Source of the DNA: Bolinopsis microptera
Lineage: Eukaryota; Ctenophora; Tentaculata; Lobata; Bolinopsidae
Reading direction: 5' to 3'
Length of the DNA stretch: 64,000 nt
Assembly (NCBI RefSeq): GCF_026151205.1
Contig: NC_087082.1
Location: 8,067,908 to 8,131,907 of the forward strand
Shown piece by piece: positions 45,860 through 56,339 of the stretch. The notes under the pieces are model-generated. The model did not search any database and was not told where the DNA came from. It saw only the letters and a program-made list of their open reading frames with translations. Position numbers and translations under genes: made by a program. Numbering within the stretch: the stretch's first letter is position 1; each line of letters begins with the position of its first letter.

Positions 45860-46595
45860 ATCACAGATCATAGTAACAGCAGTGGCGTAACGTTGCCTGT
45901 TGGCGCCCCCCTGCACAGCGTGGTCAGCAGGGCCCTTCGTTACGCCACTGAGTAACAGAGTGAAGTGTAGCACAGTTTACCTACCATACTATAAATTATA
46001 TCTTGATGCAAGCTAGTAAGGTATCTTGATGCAAGCAAACTACAGTGAAATTCTTTTTTTTTTTTTTTGGACTACCTTATTTAACTTGAACGGTGACAAA
46101 TTTTAATTTGATTTAAATTTATCACAGATCATAGTAACAGAGTGAAGTGTAGTACAGTTTACCTACCATACTATAAGTTATATCTTGATGCAAGCTAGTA
46201 AGGTATCTTGATGCAAGCAAACTACAGTGAAATTCTTTTTTTGGACTGCCTTATTTAACTTGAACGGTGACAAATTTTATTTTAATTTAAATTTATCATA
46301 GATCATAGTAACAGAGTGAAGTGTAGCACAGTTTACCTATCATACTATCTTGATGCAAGCTAGTAAGGTATCTTGATGCAAGCAAACTACAGTGAAATTG
46401 TTTTTTTTTTTTTGTTTTTTTTTTTTGGACTGCCTTATTTAACTTGAACGGTGACAAATTTTATTTTAATTTAAATTTATCACAGATCATAGTAACAGAG
46501 TGAAGTGTAGCACAGTTTACCTACCATACTATCTTGATGCAAGCTAGTAAGGTATCTTGATGCAAGCAAACTACAGTGAAATTCTTTTTTGGACT
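45860..46595. repeat. Tandem repeat of about 180 bp, four copies
   Basis: The unit starts TCACAGATCATAGTAACAG, includes ATCTTGATGCAAGC twice, a poly-T run, and GGTGACAAATTTTA. Copies start at about 45860, 46119, 46298 and 46480. The first copy contains a hAT-like insertion, the third lacks ATAAGTTAT. Poly-T length differs in every copy. Confidence 0.92.
45880..45950. mobile_element. 71-bp hAT-like MITE with 8-bp target duplication and empty sites
   Basis: Ends CAGTGGCGTAAC and GTTACGCCACTG are perfect 12-bp inverted repeats. Flanking 8-mers are identical, AGTAACAG (45872-45879 and 45951-45958). The three sister units of the surrounding tandem repeat carry AGTAACAG only once, without the insert. 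Confidence 0.95.
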
Positions 46596-46754
46596 GGATA
46601 CAACTAAGTAGAAAAGGAGGAATGTTGAGCCCAAATGAAATGAGCACAGGCGTCCTTATATAGCTGCACCACTTCCAGTTCACTAACATTCAGTTCTCTT
46701 TAAGTTTAAGTTCTTTGTTTAAGACTCTGGGACGATATTTAACCATGAGAAGGG

Positions 46755-47155
46755 TGGGTGTCATTATTAATGACGGTTTTATCATTAGTAATGACGTTTT
46801 ATCATTATTAAGGACGGGTGTCAATATTAATGAAAGGTGTCATTATTAATGACGGGTGTCATTATTAATAATGACGGTTTTAGCATTATTAATGACGGGT
46901 GTCATTATTAATAATGACAGTTTTATCATTATTAATGACGGGTGTCATTATTAATGACGGGTGTCATTATTAGTAATGACGGTTTTTATCATTATTAATG
47001 ACGGGTGTCATTATTAATGACGGGTGTCATTATTAAGTCATTATTAATAATGACTGGTGTCATTATTAATGACGGGTGTCATTATTAATGACGGGTGTCA
47101 TTATTAATGACGGGTGTCATTATTAATGACGGGTATCATTATTAATGATATAGGG
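46755..47155. repeat. Minisatellite of ATTAATGACGGGTGTCATT units
   Basis: Mostly 19-22-bp steps, including longer variants with ATTAATAATGACGGTTTTA. Each unit contains a near-palindrome, TCATTATTAATGA. The same array, same orientation, occurs at 48350-48560. Confidence 0.92.
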
Positions 47156-47198
47156 GTCATTGAAAATGTCATCTAGTCGGACAGAGATTATCCTCGAG

Positions 47199-47560
47199 AT
47201 TCATCACTTTCTGATTTAGCATTCATAACCAGTAGTTAGCGCATCGATGATTTTTTGCTTTCAGATGATAGCTGGTACTCTTATACATTTTATTGTTTAA
47301 CTCGATTACTTCTTCTCAAGAGCGAAGGAATGCTCATCACTCCTTAACATGCTTCTCACGATGCTCTTGATCTAGGAAGAATGCACTTTTGCTGCGGTGT
47401 GTCACACTCCATATGAGTAAATCTCAAGGTGTTATAGATCTAGGGAGAATGTACTTTTACTACTTTACCATGTTGTGTCACACTCCACATGAACAAATCT
47501 CAAGATGCTCTTGATCTAGGAAGAATGTACTTTTGTTGCAGAGTGTCATACTCCATATAA
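47199..47560. repeat. Dispersed 65-bp direct repeats
   Basis: The segment CACGATGCTCTTGATCTAGG...GTGTCACACTCCACATG occurs at 45200, 47348, about 47440 (partial) and 47502. Function unknown. Confidence 0.7.
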
Positions 47561-47611
47561 ATTTTTCATTTTGGCTACACTTTCTTAATTTTGTATCTTA
47601 TCATCTATCAG

Positions 47612-47958
47612 CCAATTAGTATCATGGATAACTGTGGTATAGTCATAAAATGTGGAGCCAGCCGTTTCCCGGTAAGAGTAAGAGAGGAAACAATACATGT
47701 TTGCTACTGCGAATGGATGTTACTACTCAACCCCGAGGAGCACAGCCTCCTGTATAGAGAAATCGCAGTAAGTTTAAACACCGAAAAACTTAACCTCTCT
47801 CATTTACTTAAAGTTAACCTCTGATAGTCGCGATTCTATATTTTACTCATCATTAAATTTTTATTTTTATTTATTTTATTTTTTTTTTTTTTTTTTTTCA
47901 GGGGGCACAGATAATTTGCAGAAACAAGAAAGAGACGCTGATGACCAATTTAGTATAG
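47612..47958 (+). CDS. Putative two-exon 3' end of an unrecognised gene
   Basis: 47612-47767 lies between an acceptor (ATCATCTATCAG) and a consensus donor, GTAAGT. A long poly-pyrimidine tract and CAG at 47899-47901 then open a second exon, 47902-47958, to a TAG. Both junctions are phase 0. The peptide reads MDNCGIVIKCGASRFPV ... NPEEHSLLYREIA joined to GAQIICRNKKETLMTNLV. Third-codon GC is higher than in the surroundings, which supports coding. An ATG at 47624 could be the start, or upstream exons may exist. No family recognised. It is opposite in strand to, and just right of, the tail of the second zinc-finger ORF. Confidence 0.4.
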
Positions 47959-48072
47959 CCTTTTCCTTTCAACCCAAGCTTCTTTATGGTACCAAGATTC
48001 TTGATCAAACTCATTTTACAGAGAAAAAGAAAAATAGAACACACACTAGCTGGTACATCAAAGTTAAAACTA

Positions 48073-48299
48073 CCTTGCTGAGATTCTTCAGATACTATTG
48101 TATCAGCATCTGAGTGTACGGAATCAGAACTATCCAATTTGACATCAGCTGCATCTGAATTAGCTTTTGACAGTGGTTGCAGAATGATAGAACTTTCATC
48201 CGACTCTCGGTTCTCTCGATGATACCTACTAATGTGTGAATACAGACTATATTTATTGGCATAAGACTTGTCACAGAATGAGCAGGTTACAGAACTCAT
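48073..48299 (-). pseudogene. Second C2H2 zinc-finger ORF, related to the one at 43112, C-terminus lost
   Basis: The first 75 residues parallel the + strand ORF at 43112: MSSVTCSFCDKSYANKYSLY, a C2H2 finger ending in SRYHRENRES, then Ser/Asp-rich text with SDADTIVSEES. After about 48073 (QQG) similarity stops and the frame runs into hydrophobic, unrelated codons, ending at 47898. The break CAAG-GTAGTT resembles a splice donor, so it may be an exon end and not a decay point. It lies 640 bp inside the right inverted arm, mirroring the other ORF's orientation. Confidence 0.6.
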
Positions 48300-48349
48300 A
48301 ATTGCAGTGCAAACGTTTTAGAATGTTACGCAACAGCTATTATATAGCG

Positions 48350-48560
48350 ATAGACGGTTTTTATCATTATTAATGACGGGTGTCATTATTAATGACGGGT
48401 GTCATTATTAATAATGACGGTTTTATCATTATTAATGACGGGTATCATTATTAATGATAGGTTTCAATATTAATAATGATGGTTTTATCATTATTAATGA
48501 CGGGTGTCATTATTAATAATGACGGTTTTAGCATTATTAATGACGGTTTTAGCATTATTA
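48350..48560. repeat. Second array of ATTAATGACGGGTGTCATT units
   Basis: Same unit and orientation as 46755-47155. It starts about 50 bp upstream of the second zinc-finger ORF's start codon. Confidence 0.9.
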
Positions 48561-48934
48561 ATGACGGGAGTCATAAATAATTCAAATGTTGTTTAAATGT
48601 TGCTTAATACCGTAAAATGTTAATTAAATGTTACTCAAACGTTACTTAACTGTTGTTCAAATACGACTTAAATATTGCTAAATATCGTTAAATGTTGATG
48701 AATATTGAAAAATGTTGCTAGATATTTGGTCATGTAGTATAAAACGCGCATTGGTATAGCACGTGATTAATAAGGCCAAATTTATACTTCTTAACATATT
48801 ATCGATCCTTAGACATCATACTATTGTGTCCAATTAGCGGTTATGTCTCTAAACTGTCTGTCTGTATTATTTATTTATTTATTATGCGATACACAGTGTT
48901 TTATTTATATTTAAACGACATTATACAGTAAGGC

Positions 48935-49690
48935 GAGTCACGCGGCCGTTTCCCTACGTCAGCTGACCTCTGGCTCTATATAAGTCAACATTACACATCA
49001 AGTTATAAGCAATCCACGTGATCAACTTTAACCAATCAGAAGACATACAGCCGCGTGATATGACGCTGAAAACCAATCAAATGGTCATATTTTGCCGGAC
49101 TGCTGCATAATCACAATTACGAGTGTACTTATGACATTCAAAGTTATCGCGAAAGTCACGTGATTGTTTCCTACATCAGCTGACCTCTGACTCTATATAA
49201 ACCGACATTACACAGCAAGGCGAGTCACGCGACCGTTTCCCTACGTCAGCTGACCTCTGGCTCTATATAAATCAACATTACACATCAAGTTATAAGCAAT
49301 CCACGTGATCAACTTTAACCAATCAGAAGACATACAGCCGCGTGATATGACGCTGAAAACCAATCAAATGGTCATATTTTGACTCATGTGACAACTGTGC
49401 AGAATAAATAGGATATCGATATTGTACAGCACCCAGATCACTACTGCCCTCTCGCTTGCAGTCATACAGTAGCGCGCGACCGCGCCGAAGGCGGCACGGG
49501 AAACAAGCGCGTCACGCGCAGTATTATAGTATTAGTACGCGTAGACTCATGGCTAGGTGAAACATATGACAGCTTGGAGGACTTCGCCGCTTCGACGAGC
49601 CGCGCGAACTAGCATTCTTGCTTCACAGAGCAACGATCTCGATGGGTTGACATCGTCAACCAAATGACAGCTAGTGAGCTAGCCGTAAAA
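48935..49690 (-). repeat. Right inverted arm of the 9.4-kb unit, with an internal duplication
   Basis: Inverted matches to the left arm: 49093-49132 (CCGGACTGCTGCATAATCAC), 49165-49445 (CCTACATCAGCTGACCTCTG to TGTACAGCACCCAGATCACT) and 49573-49670 (TGGAGGACTTCG, GCAACGATCTCGATGGG). 48935-49093 is an additional, nearly identical direct copy of part of the 49227-49382 block, so this arm is extended by a partial duplication. Confidence 0.85.
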
Positions 49691-49869
49691 CGCCAACTTA
49701 GTGCAGAATCAAGGAAGTTATAAAAATATTTCATACGTATCTGGTATCAAATTTGATATAATATTTATAATATAATCTCCCCCAGGTGGCAGGTAAGAAT
49801 GAGTATAATTATAAACTTGGTATCCGTATATTCAGTCAGTGATCGAAATGCAACGTGTGTTTTACTGGC

Positions 49870-49959
49870 AACTGGGCGGCGCTCAGCTTGTCATTCCGCC
49901 GATATCTCTAGACTCGGTTTATTATGTTTATAAACATTATAGCCTGGGTCCCCAGGTAA
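49870..49959 (+). mobile_element. Short MITE family T, copy 3 (90 bp)
   Basis: AACTGGGCGGCGCTCAGCTT ... ATAGCCTGGGTCCCCAGGTAA. Confidence 0.78.
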
Positions 49960-50129
49960 ACATCAAGCAATGCCCATGCCCGATGGGTACTCAGTAACAC
50001 TAACTGAGATTAGACATGAAAGCCAACGTATAGTAGTATATATATTATGATATAATTAGTATGTGTACTTATAGTGCTACTGACTTGACACACGTTACCT
50101 GGGGATCGAAGTCCGGAGTAGGCTATAAT

Positions 50130-50358
50130 TTGCAGAATAATCCGCAGAGTTAAACTTAAAGTTGCAAAATTTTATTCGGCCCAAAATGAGACTATTCTGG
50201 AGATTTTGAGATAACTCAAAATCTATGTTGTCTCAAATTTCCCCCTGGGGGAAAATTTATTTTTACGAGTGACACTGACGAGGCGAACATTTTGCAAAAA
50301 CCGGAAGTCTTTATCTCTTACTTTCGAAGTTAGGCCCCAGCCGGTAAGGTTTCCTGGG
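50130..50358 (+). mobile_element. Second copy of the element inserted in the minus-strand LINE
   Basis: From AATCCGCAGAGTTAAAC through CTGGAGATTTTGAGATAACT, AACCGGAAGTCT and CCGGTAAGGTTTCCTGGG this matches the reverse complement of about 7750-7970. Its left boundary is unclear; GTTACCTGGGGATC at about 50095 may be its end or a family T fragment. Confidence 0.7.
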
Positions 50359-50448
50359 TAGTTTAATTTACGCTTTTTTATGTTTTAATTAAGCATTTAG
50401 AATATCAATAATTTAACTTCAACTGCTTTGAGTTTGTCGTTTGTACTT

Positions 50449-51353
50449 GTAGGTTTATAACCTACCAACAACCAAAAAAAGTGCCGAGTTGGACTCGTCG
50501 ACGGTTTTGGTATACCTCGGGATTATAACGACGGGTTTATTAACGACCGGTTAAAATATGGTTCGGGAAAAATATGGCGAAATTGCTCAAAACCCACCAC
50601 ATTTTCCCGGTCGCCATTTTACCGGTGTCCAACCTTTCAATTTTAGATTCAAAAATTTTGTCTCAGATGTAAATTTCCTTATTAGAGATAAGCAGGTTCA
50701 GAAATTTTCGCATTGCTAAAACTTGTGAAACAAGTCGAATTATCAATAATTGTTGCAAGTAGACTCTAGCAAATTCGTTGTTTTGAATTAGCATTACATG
50801 TTTACGTGTATCAAATAACCATTATGACTCAATTTGTAGAAAATCTTCGAAAGAATGCATCGTTCACATTGTTTAGAATTATGAATAAATGACTGATGAA
50901 ACTGATTCATGTTATTGACCGTTTTAATTAATTCGAGTTTTAATTTAACTGTTACTTTTTACTTTGAGTCCTATTTCATTATTATATGTAGAGATAGTCA
51001 ATACCTAAGAAATTAAAAATTGGCCTATTTAAATCAACTTTGACAATAAGGATATATGACAAGAATTGGGCAAAAAGGTGAATTTTTTGCAATTTTAGCC
51101 AAATGAAGTCGAAAAACCTACAACAAGTGTCCCAATAGTCTTCTTTAGTGAATATAAGACAACCATTAAAATATGAGCACCCATACCCCTTGGGAACCCT
51201 AAAAGCTGAGTCGGCGGGTTTATTAACGACCGGTGAAAATGTGGTTCGGGAAAAATATGGCGAAATTACCCTAAACTCGCCACTTTATCCCGGTCATAAT
51301 AATCCCGAGTAAGGTATTTGGATTTTGGAACAAATATTTTACGAGTATCACCC
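50449..51353. mobile_element. Arm of the 40527-type MITE, split by a nested element
   Basis: 50449-50515 (TTGTAGGTTTATAACCTACC, GGACTCGTCGACGG) and 51310-51353 (TTGGAACAAATATTTTACGA, TATCACCCGTTAAC) together reproduce one arm of the 40527-40824 element; the 794 bp between them are a different transposon. Confidence 0.75.
50516..51309. mobile_element. 794-bp nested non-autonomous element
   Basis: Inverted ends CTCGGGATTATAACGAC and, complemented, CTCGGGATTATTATGAC. Just inside each end is a copy of a 55-bp direct segment (CGGGTTTATTAACGACCGGT ... GGGAAAAATATGGCGAAATT) at about 50535 and 51217. TA lies next to each end (50511-50514 area and 51310-51311), compatible with a TA target. No coding frame. 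Confidence 0.75.
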
Positions 51354-51470
51354 GTTAACAACTGCTATGCATATTGTTTTTGGTTTTTTAAATGGAACCG
51401 ACTGATCGAAATTTCAATCTCATGGAGTCATGGTGCTAGAGGTTTGAGTTTTGGTATAACTATAAGTATA

Positions 51471-51553
51471 TTACTGGGCCGCGCTCAGCCTGTCATTCCG
51501 CCAAATCTTTATTATTATGTTAATGAACATAATAGCCTGGGGTCCTCAGGTAA
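51471..51553 (+). mobile_element. Short MITE family T, copy 4 (83 bp)
   Basis: TTACTGGGCCGCGCTCAGCC ... AATAGCCTGGGGTCCTCAGGTAA, with TTAC...GTAA inverted ends. Confidence 0.8.
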
Positions 51554-51753
51554 TAAGTATAAAGTTACATTTTAAAATGTAACTTTATACCAACAAATAA
51601 AAAAACAAGATGCACCTTAGAAATTAATTTTAATTCTGAAAGTCAAATTCAACAAAAAGAAAATATCATGTTGATCATTTTTATTTACTAAAAATCATTC
51701 CAACCGCCGCGCTCAGTTAATAAATTCAAATAACAAATTCATGCTAAGCAATA

Positions 51754-52134
51754 TCACAAATTTCTTTTGCCTCTGTTGGTATAGTTTGATAGATTATAGG
51801 ACCTGATAGAAAGTTTACCACTAGTCTTGTTCCTGGGTTTAACGCTACTAGTCCAGCCCCCCTGCCTGAACATCTCCGTGGGCTTCCTAACTGAATACAC
51901 GTTGTGTCGGTATCGTGGCTGATTTACGGCCGTGTCCACAACTGCAACATTCTGATCCTCAGTGTTGTTAACTGACAAACTGACCGACTGCACTCGACTA
52001 ATAGCTGACTTTGCTGACTTTCCCTGATTGTCGACTGCTGTCTTGTCGGGGGGTTGTGTGTTGCGTAAGAAGTTAAGGTAAGAGGAGTGAGATTTTTTCC
52101 ACGCAGAGATCTTTTGAGAGTTGTCGCAAGCCAT
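51754..52134 (-). CDS. Small orphan ORF, 126 aa, polar and basic
   Basis: A complete ATG-to-TGA frame: MACDNSQKISAWKKSHSSYL at the start, RYRHNVYSVRKPTEMFRQGGW in the middle, YTNRGKRNL at the end. It is rich in Ser, Asn, Lys and Arg, with no membrane segment or signal peptide, and is mostly disordered by composition. Local GC (about 51830-52090) is higher than in the flanking AT-rich DNA and codons avoid strong AT bias, which supports real coding. An AG (ATTAACAG) lies about 17 bp upstream of the ATG, so an untranslated upstream exon is possible. No family recognised. Confidence 0.5.
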   Translation of the reverse strand: MACDNSQKISAWKKSHSSYLNFLRNTQPPDKTAVDNQGKSAKSAISRVQSVSLSVNNTEDQNVAVVDTAVNQPRYRHNVYSVRKPTEMFRQGGWTSSVKPRNKTSGKLSIRSYNLSNYTNRGKRNL

Positions 52135-52450
52135 AATTAAAAGTCCCTGCTGTTAATTCAAGATGCACATCTTAGTAGTTTCCTGATTAAAATGGTATTC
52201 TTCTAAGTTATAACCCCGAGGAATTGCATAAGATATTAGGCGATCACCTTCAACATTCAAACTTTTAAACCCCCTCTCTGTAAGTATAATCAGATTTAAA
52301 CATATCTTATCGGTCATAATTATCACGGACATTACTTTCACGCTGTAGACCTTAAGTGTGAATAATTAAGTCCGTGAAAATAATGTATGTGGCATGGGGC
52401 AATTGAAAAGTCGTTCGATTCTTCAATTTATTATTAGGTGCCTGTTAGTG

Positions 52451-52587
52451 TTACCTGGGGACCCCAGGCTATCATGTTCATAAATAGAGATTCGGCGGAA
52501 TAAATAGAGATTTGGCGGAATCAATAGAGATTCGGCGGAATCAATAGAGATTCAGCGGAATTTGACAGGCTGAGCGCCGCCCAGTAA
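52451..52587 (-). mobile_element. Short MITE family T, copy 5, with internal 20-bp tandem repeat
   Basis: TTACCTGGGGACCCCAGGCT at the left, GGCTGAGCGCCGCCCAGTAA at the right. The middle has four head-to-tail copies of AATAGAGATTCGGCGGAATC (one with TTTGG), absent from the other copies. Confidence 0.85.
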
Positions 52588-54701
52588 CTGTAAGGTGCCT
52601 GGTGCATTTTCAATAAGTAATATCAGTATCACCAGATCCCAGTTCAATTTGTTACGGAGTATTATATTAACAGAAAGCGATATATTTGACTCGTAGTCCG
52701 ATAGTTTCACTGCATCCTTATATAGTAATTATACTTTACCGGACTTTATTTAAACGGACAATAATTGGACGCTGGATCGAGGCCCTATAGCATTTATTTT
52801 AATTTTCGTTCTAATAAAGTCTGTCCGTTTACGATCTGTCAAAAATGGATTTTGGACTCCAAGTCGAAAACCATTGAAATTCTTTCCCAAAAAAGTATTT
52901 CAACTTATTGTCCAAAAAATGCCCAAAACGATGCTCAAAAAGATGACAAAATTTCAGATTTTTAATAATTTTGAATGCCTGTCACGTTGGGTGCCCAGGT
53001 AACACTGTAACAGCCAGGTAACAAGTAAAGATAAAAGCAAGGTCCAGATACAAGAAAAGTACAAGGTTGTTCTCTTACTGAAACTAATTATAACGATAAA
53101 AAGTCATCACACTCTGCTAGCATGTTTTGCCGCGTGTTGTGCCACATGCTTGTGCTGATATAATTTTATATGAAGCAACGCATAACCAGACGCGCAACAC
53201 AATCAGCTTATTTTTAAACCAACCACTGGGATCCAGTGAATGGACAATAATTTTTGTCAAGACGATTTCATTTTTCAATGGTCCCACATAATGATAGTGA
53301 AAGAGAGAGAGTGAACCCCGCCCCATCCCCCCCCCTCCCACAGTGTTACTAAGCGCTACTAGAGTACTAAGTGAAATCCCGTGATTATTGAAACGTAAAT
53401 TTAAAAGCACTATCAATAACAATCCGTTATCTTAATAATTACTCCGTTTTGAGAAGGACATACAAACAGTTCAAGTAATTTTAAACAGGATATTTTTCTA
53501 ATGTGATAGATACAACATTTCACATGTATTGAGCTATAAAATCGCAAAAAATATCAGTACCAAGCAAATATAGACACTGTCTTCAGAGTGCTAGAGAAAT
53601 TTGCTATTTGAGACAAATTATGTAAAATCATCACATTATACACTCAAACAATAATAAGAGCACACAAGATTTTAATGTACAAAATCAAGTACCAAATGAT
53701 CAAAAAACAAACGAAATGCAATCTCGAAACAAGCACTTTAACAGCTAGTGGACCCATATTATTTAGTAGAACTAACTTCTCAATCATTGCTAAACAGTGT
53801 AGCTTATGTGAACACGTGACATTGCATAAACACATGACATTGCATTAAACTTCACAATCATTTCAATTTCGAATATCAAATCACAAACGTTAAAGTCTCA
53901 TCTCAGACGTCAAACCTGAATTTTACAAGCTACAAGTAAAATGTTCGTTCACAAATTAAATCCTTTAAAATGAATCCGGGTAACACACATATTCCTGACT
54001 CATCACTTTCTAGTCACTCAAGTGTGTAGTATTACTAGTCAAACGTTTCATAAGAATTTAAGAGAAAGGATAACAAGCCATGTTAATTGTCTATCGCATT
54101 TATTAAAGTTTTTATTATCTTTTCAGTGAATTACTTCAAGGTAAACGTCACCATGATATGTTTCGATATTGTTCACTAGTTTACCTCTCAAACTAGGCCC
54201 ATGTACGCAGTACCAATATATAAGTAGTATAACTAAACATGGTGTTCTCCAATATTTAAAGGGTGACATGTGCTCAACAATAACCCCATCTTGAAGAAAA
54301 ATTAATATGCTAAATGAACAGGTTCTTAATTCAGTTTCGCCCTGAAATTTATAGAACAGCCTCAGGAGCACCATAGCACTTTACTTGCAAATTAATAGCG
54401 TTAAATCTGAGGCAAGTTATTAGCAAATGTTACAAAACAACAATCCATTAGATTTTTGGATACAAATAACGTCACCAATTTGGACATGTTCACCAAATTA
54501 GTCTTCGTTGAATGTACTACCTAAGACAGTATACTAGAGAATATTACCATCCAACAGTCAAACATCTGAATCTGAAAGGTAATACATTATTGGCTGTTTC
54601 ACAAAAAATTCATTTAATTAAGTTATTATCATGATGATAACAAGAAACAACAGTATTCGTAGTTCAAAGAAAGAAACACTCCTGAAAACTAGGATTCTCA
54701 C
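52588..54701. other. Non-coding AT-rich stretch
   Basis: About 2.1 kb. No frame with protein-like composition and no transposon ends noticed. A short C-rich patch lies at about 53315-53340. Part may be 3' untranslated sequence of the minus-strand gene whose last coding exon lies at 54704. Confidence 0.5.
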
Positions 54702-54703
54702 CT

Positions 54704-54780
54704 CTAGCTCGCTGTTGGAGGTGATCTCTTGAGGGACGTCTCCTGTTTGGAGGAGGCGCCGGCTTTGTAAATCTCGATGT
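54704..54780 (-). CDS. Probable last coding exon of a minus-strand gene
   Basis: On the minus strand, acceptor TATTATTTCATTGCAG is followed by a frame with GC-rich third positions: split codon, then IEIYKAGASSKQETSLKRSP and PTAS, then TAG. The GC-rich codon pattern stands out against AT-rich flanks. An AGAG-GTGAGA donor-like site right after the stop suggests a 3'-UTR intron or an alternative frame (HRDLQSRRLLQTGDVPQEIT), which is also open across the exon. Upstream exons would lie to the right and I could not place them. Family unknown. Confidence 0.4.
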
Positions 54781-54789
54781 CTGCAATGA

Positions 54790-56339
54790 AATAATATATA
54801 TTTAATGATGGGTCAGTTACTGCAGAAGTCAGCAGTTAGATTTTAGAAAGGGTTCGTCCATTGGAGTGTGATGAGCAGTCGTAAGTTTAATTCGATTAAA
54901 AACACGTGAACGCGTTAAAACACACGCGTGCTGCGCGCAGTTTATAACTTGTAGATTAGTCGCGCCCTACAAACATTTATAATAATTGACTTACGACGTC
55001 CCATTGTCATTCAAATATTTCATTATTATCATTAAGATTACTCTTGCGTTCAGGACAATGCACTTATCAGATTTGCCTTGCAACGAATGACATTATATCA
55101 ATAAATCCTCCCTTGCTGCTTGTAAGCTACTAATTATTTAACAATACTGGTTCATGATATACACTAGATACTATACGATATATATATACTGAGATGAACC
55201 CTACGGAGACTACAAAATAGTAAAATAAGTGTGTGCTTTCTTTAGAGCTTGGCTTAAGTGAGCCAATCATGGGTTAAATCAGACTAAATGTTATAATAAT
55301 ACATAACATTAGCACAAACTTTAAGATGTATTGCAATATGGTTGAAATATGGGGGGCGGGGAGGCAACTTAACCTAAATGTAACTATGTAATTACAAAAG
55401 AAGAAGATTAGGTAGGCTAGGATTATAAATTGCACCGATTCCAGTAATTACTTATCACACTCCATCGATTGATCATAATAAAACTTCTTCAACAATCCTA
55501 AATCAGAAAACTTTAGCTGCTAGAGTGCCAAGTAGTAACTAGTATACATATTTACAGTATAGCTGTTAACTGTTATCACTTCTCAAGCTTTAATTCCCTA
55601 GAGAGTTGTTCAAAGCGCACTTTACAATTGTTCAGCTGAGAAATTGGTATGTGCTGTGTGAATATACAATATACGTGAATTAAAACGCTTGTGCATGAAA
55701 ATAGCTGACCATTTCGCAATGTTATTATGAATAGTGAGAATGTTCAGGTCATTAAACGACTTCTTGGTACCACTGGGAAGCATTCCATCTTCGTAAAAAT
55801 GGCCTCTATGCTTGATGTGGAGGCGTAACGTTGCATTTTGCTACACAGTACTGCAGTTAAGTTTTTCATCGAGATGATTTTTTTCATCGTGATGATTTGT
55901 CACCCCACCAGTTGAAAGTGAAAGTCGGCTGCCCAGTTAATGTTATGCTTCTACGGAACAAGGTCATTGCAACGGCACCAAGTATATCGTTACTGTCTTG
56001 CATAATAACCCTGGAAACATGACATAAAAGATTCGGTTTTACTTCTTTGAATGAAAAGCACTAATATTTAGTGATCTACTGTGGCTGTTTCTGCGCCCTG
56101 CTTGGTCAATGATAGCTTAGCTATCTTTTTTCTACATGAAGTCGGAACAATCTTTTGATGATCATCAGAGTAATGATCCAGAATCTCTTGAAACTTTTAC
56201 AAATCTATTACATTTATTGAGAAAATTATGTAATGTAATGCGATGGAAGTTCTTTAAGCTGGCAATTCCAGTCCAAACCCTGGAAACATGACATAAAAGA
56301 TTCGGTTTTACTTCTTTGAATGAAAAGCACTAATAATAG
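54790..56339. other. Non-coding stretch with a 60-bp direct repeat
   Basis: AACCCTGGAAACATGACATA...GAAAAGCACTAATA occurs at 56007-56067 and again at 56276-56336, separated by about 210 bp. The second copy abuts the Helitron coding remnant. No other gene is seen. Confidence 0.6.

Noticed and set aside
52153..54374. Several minus-strand frames of 60-100 codons
   Set aside because: Hydrophobic, AT-driven composition and no splice or family support.
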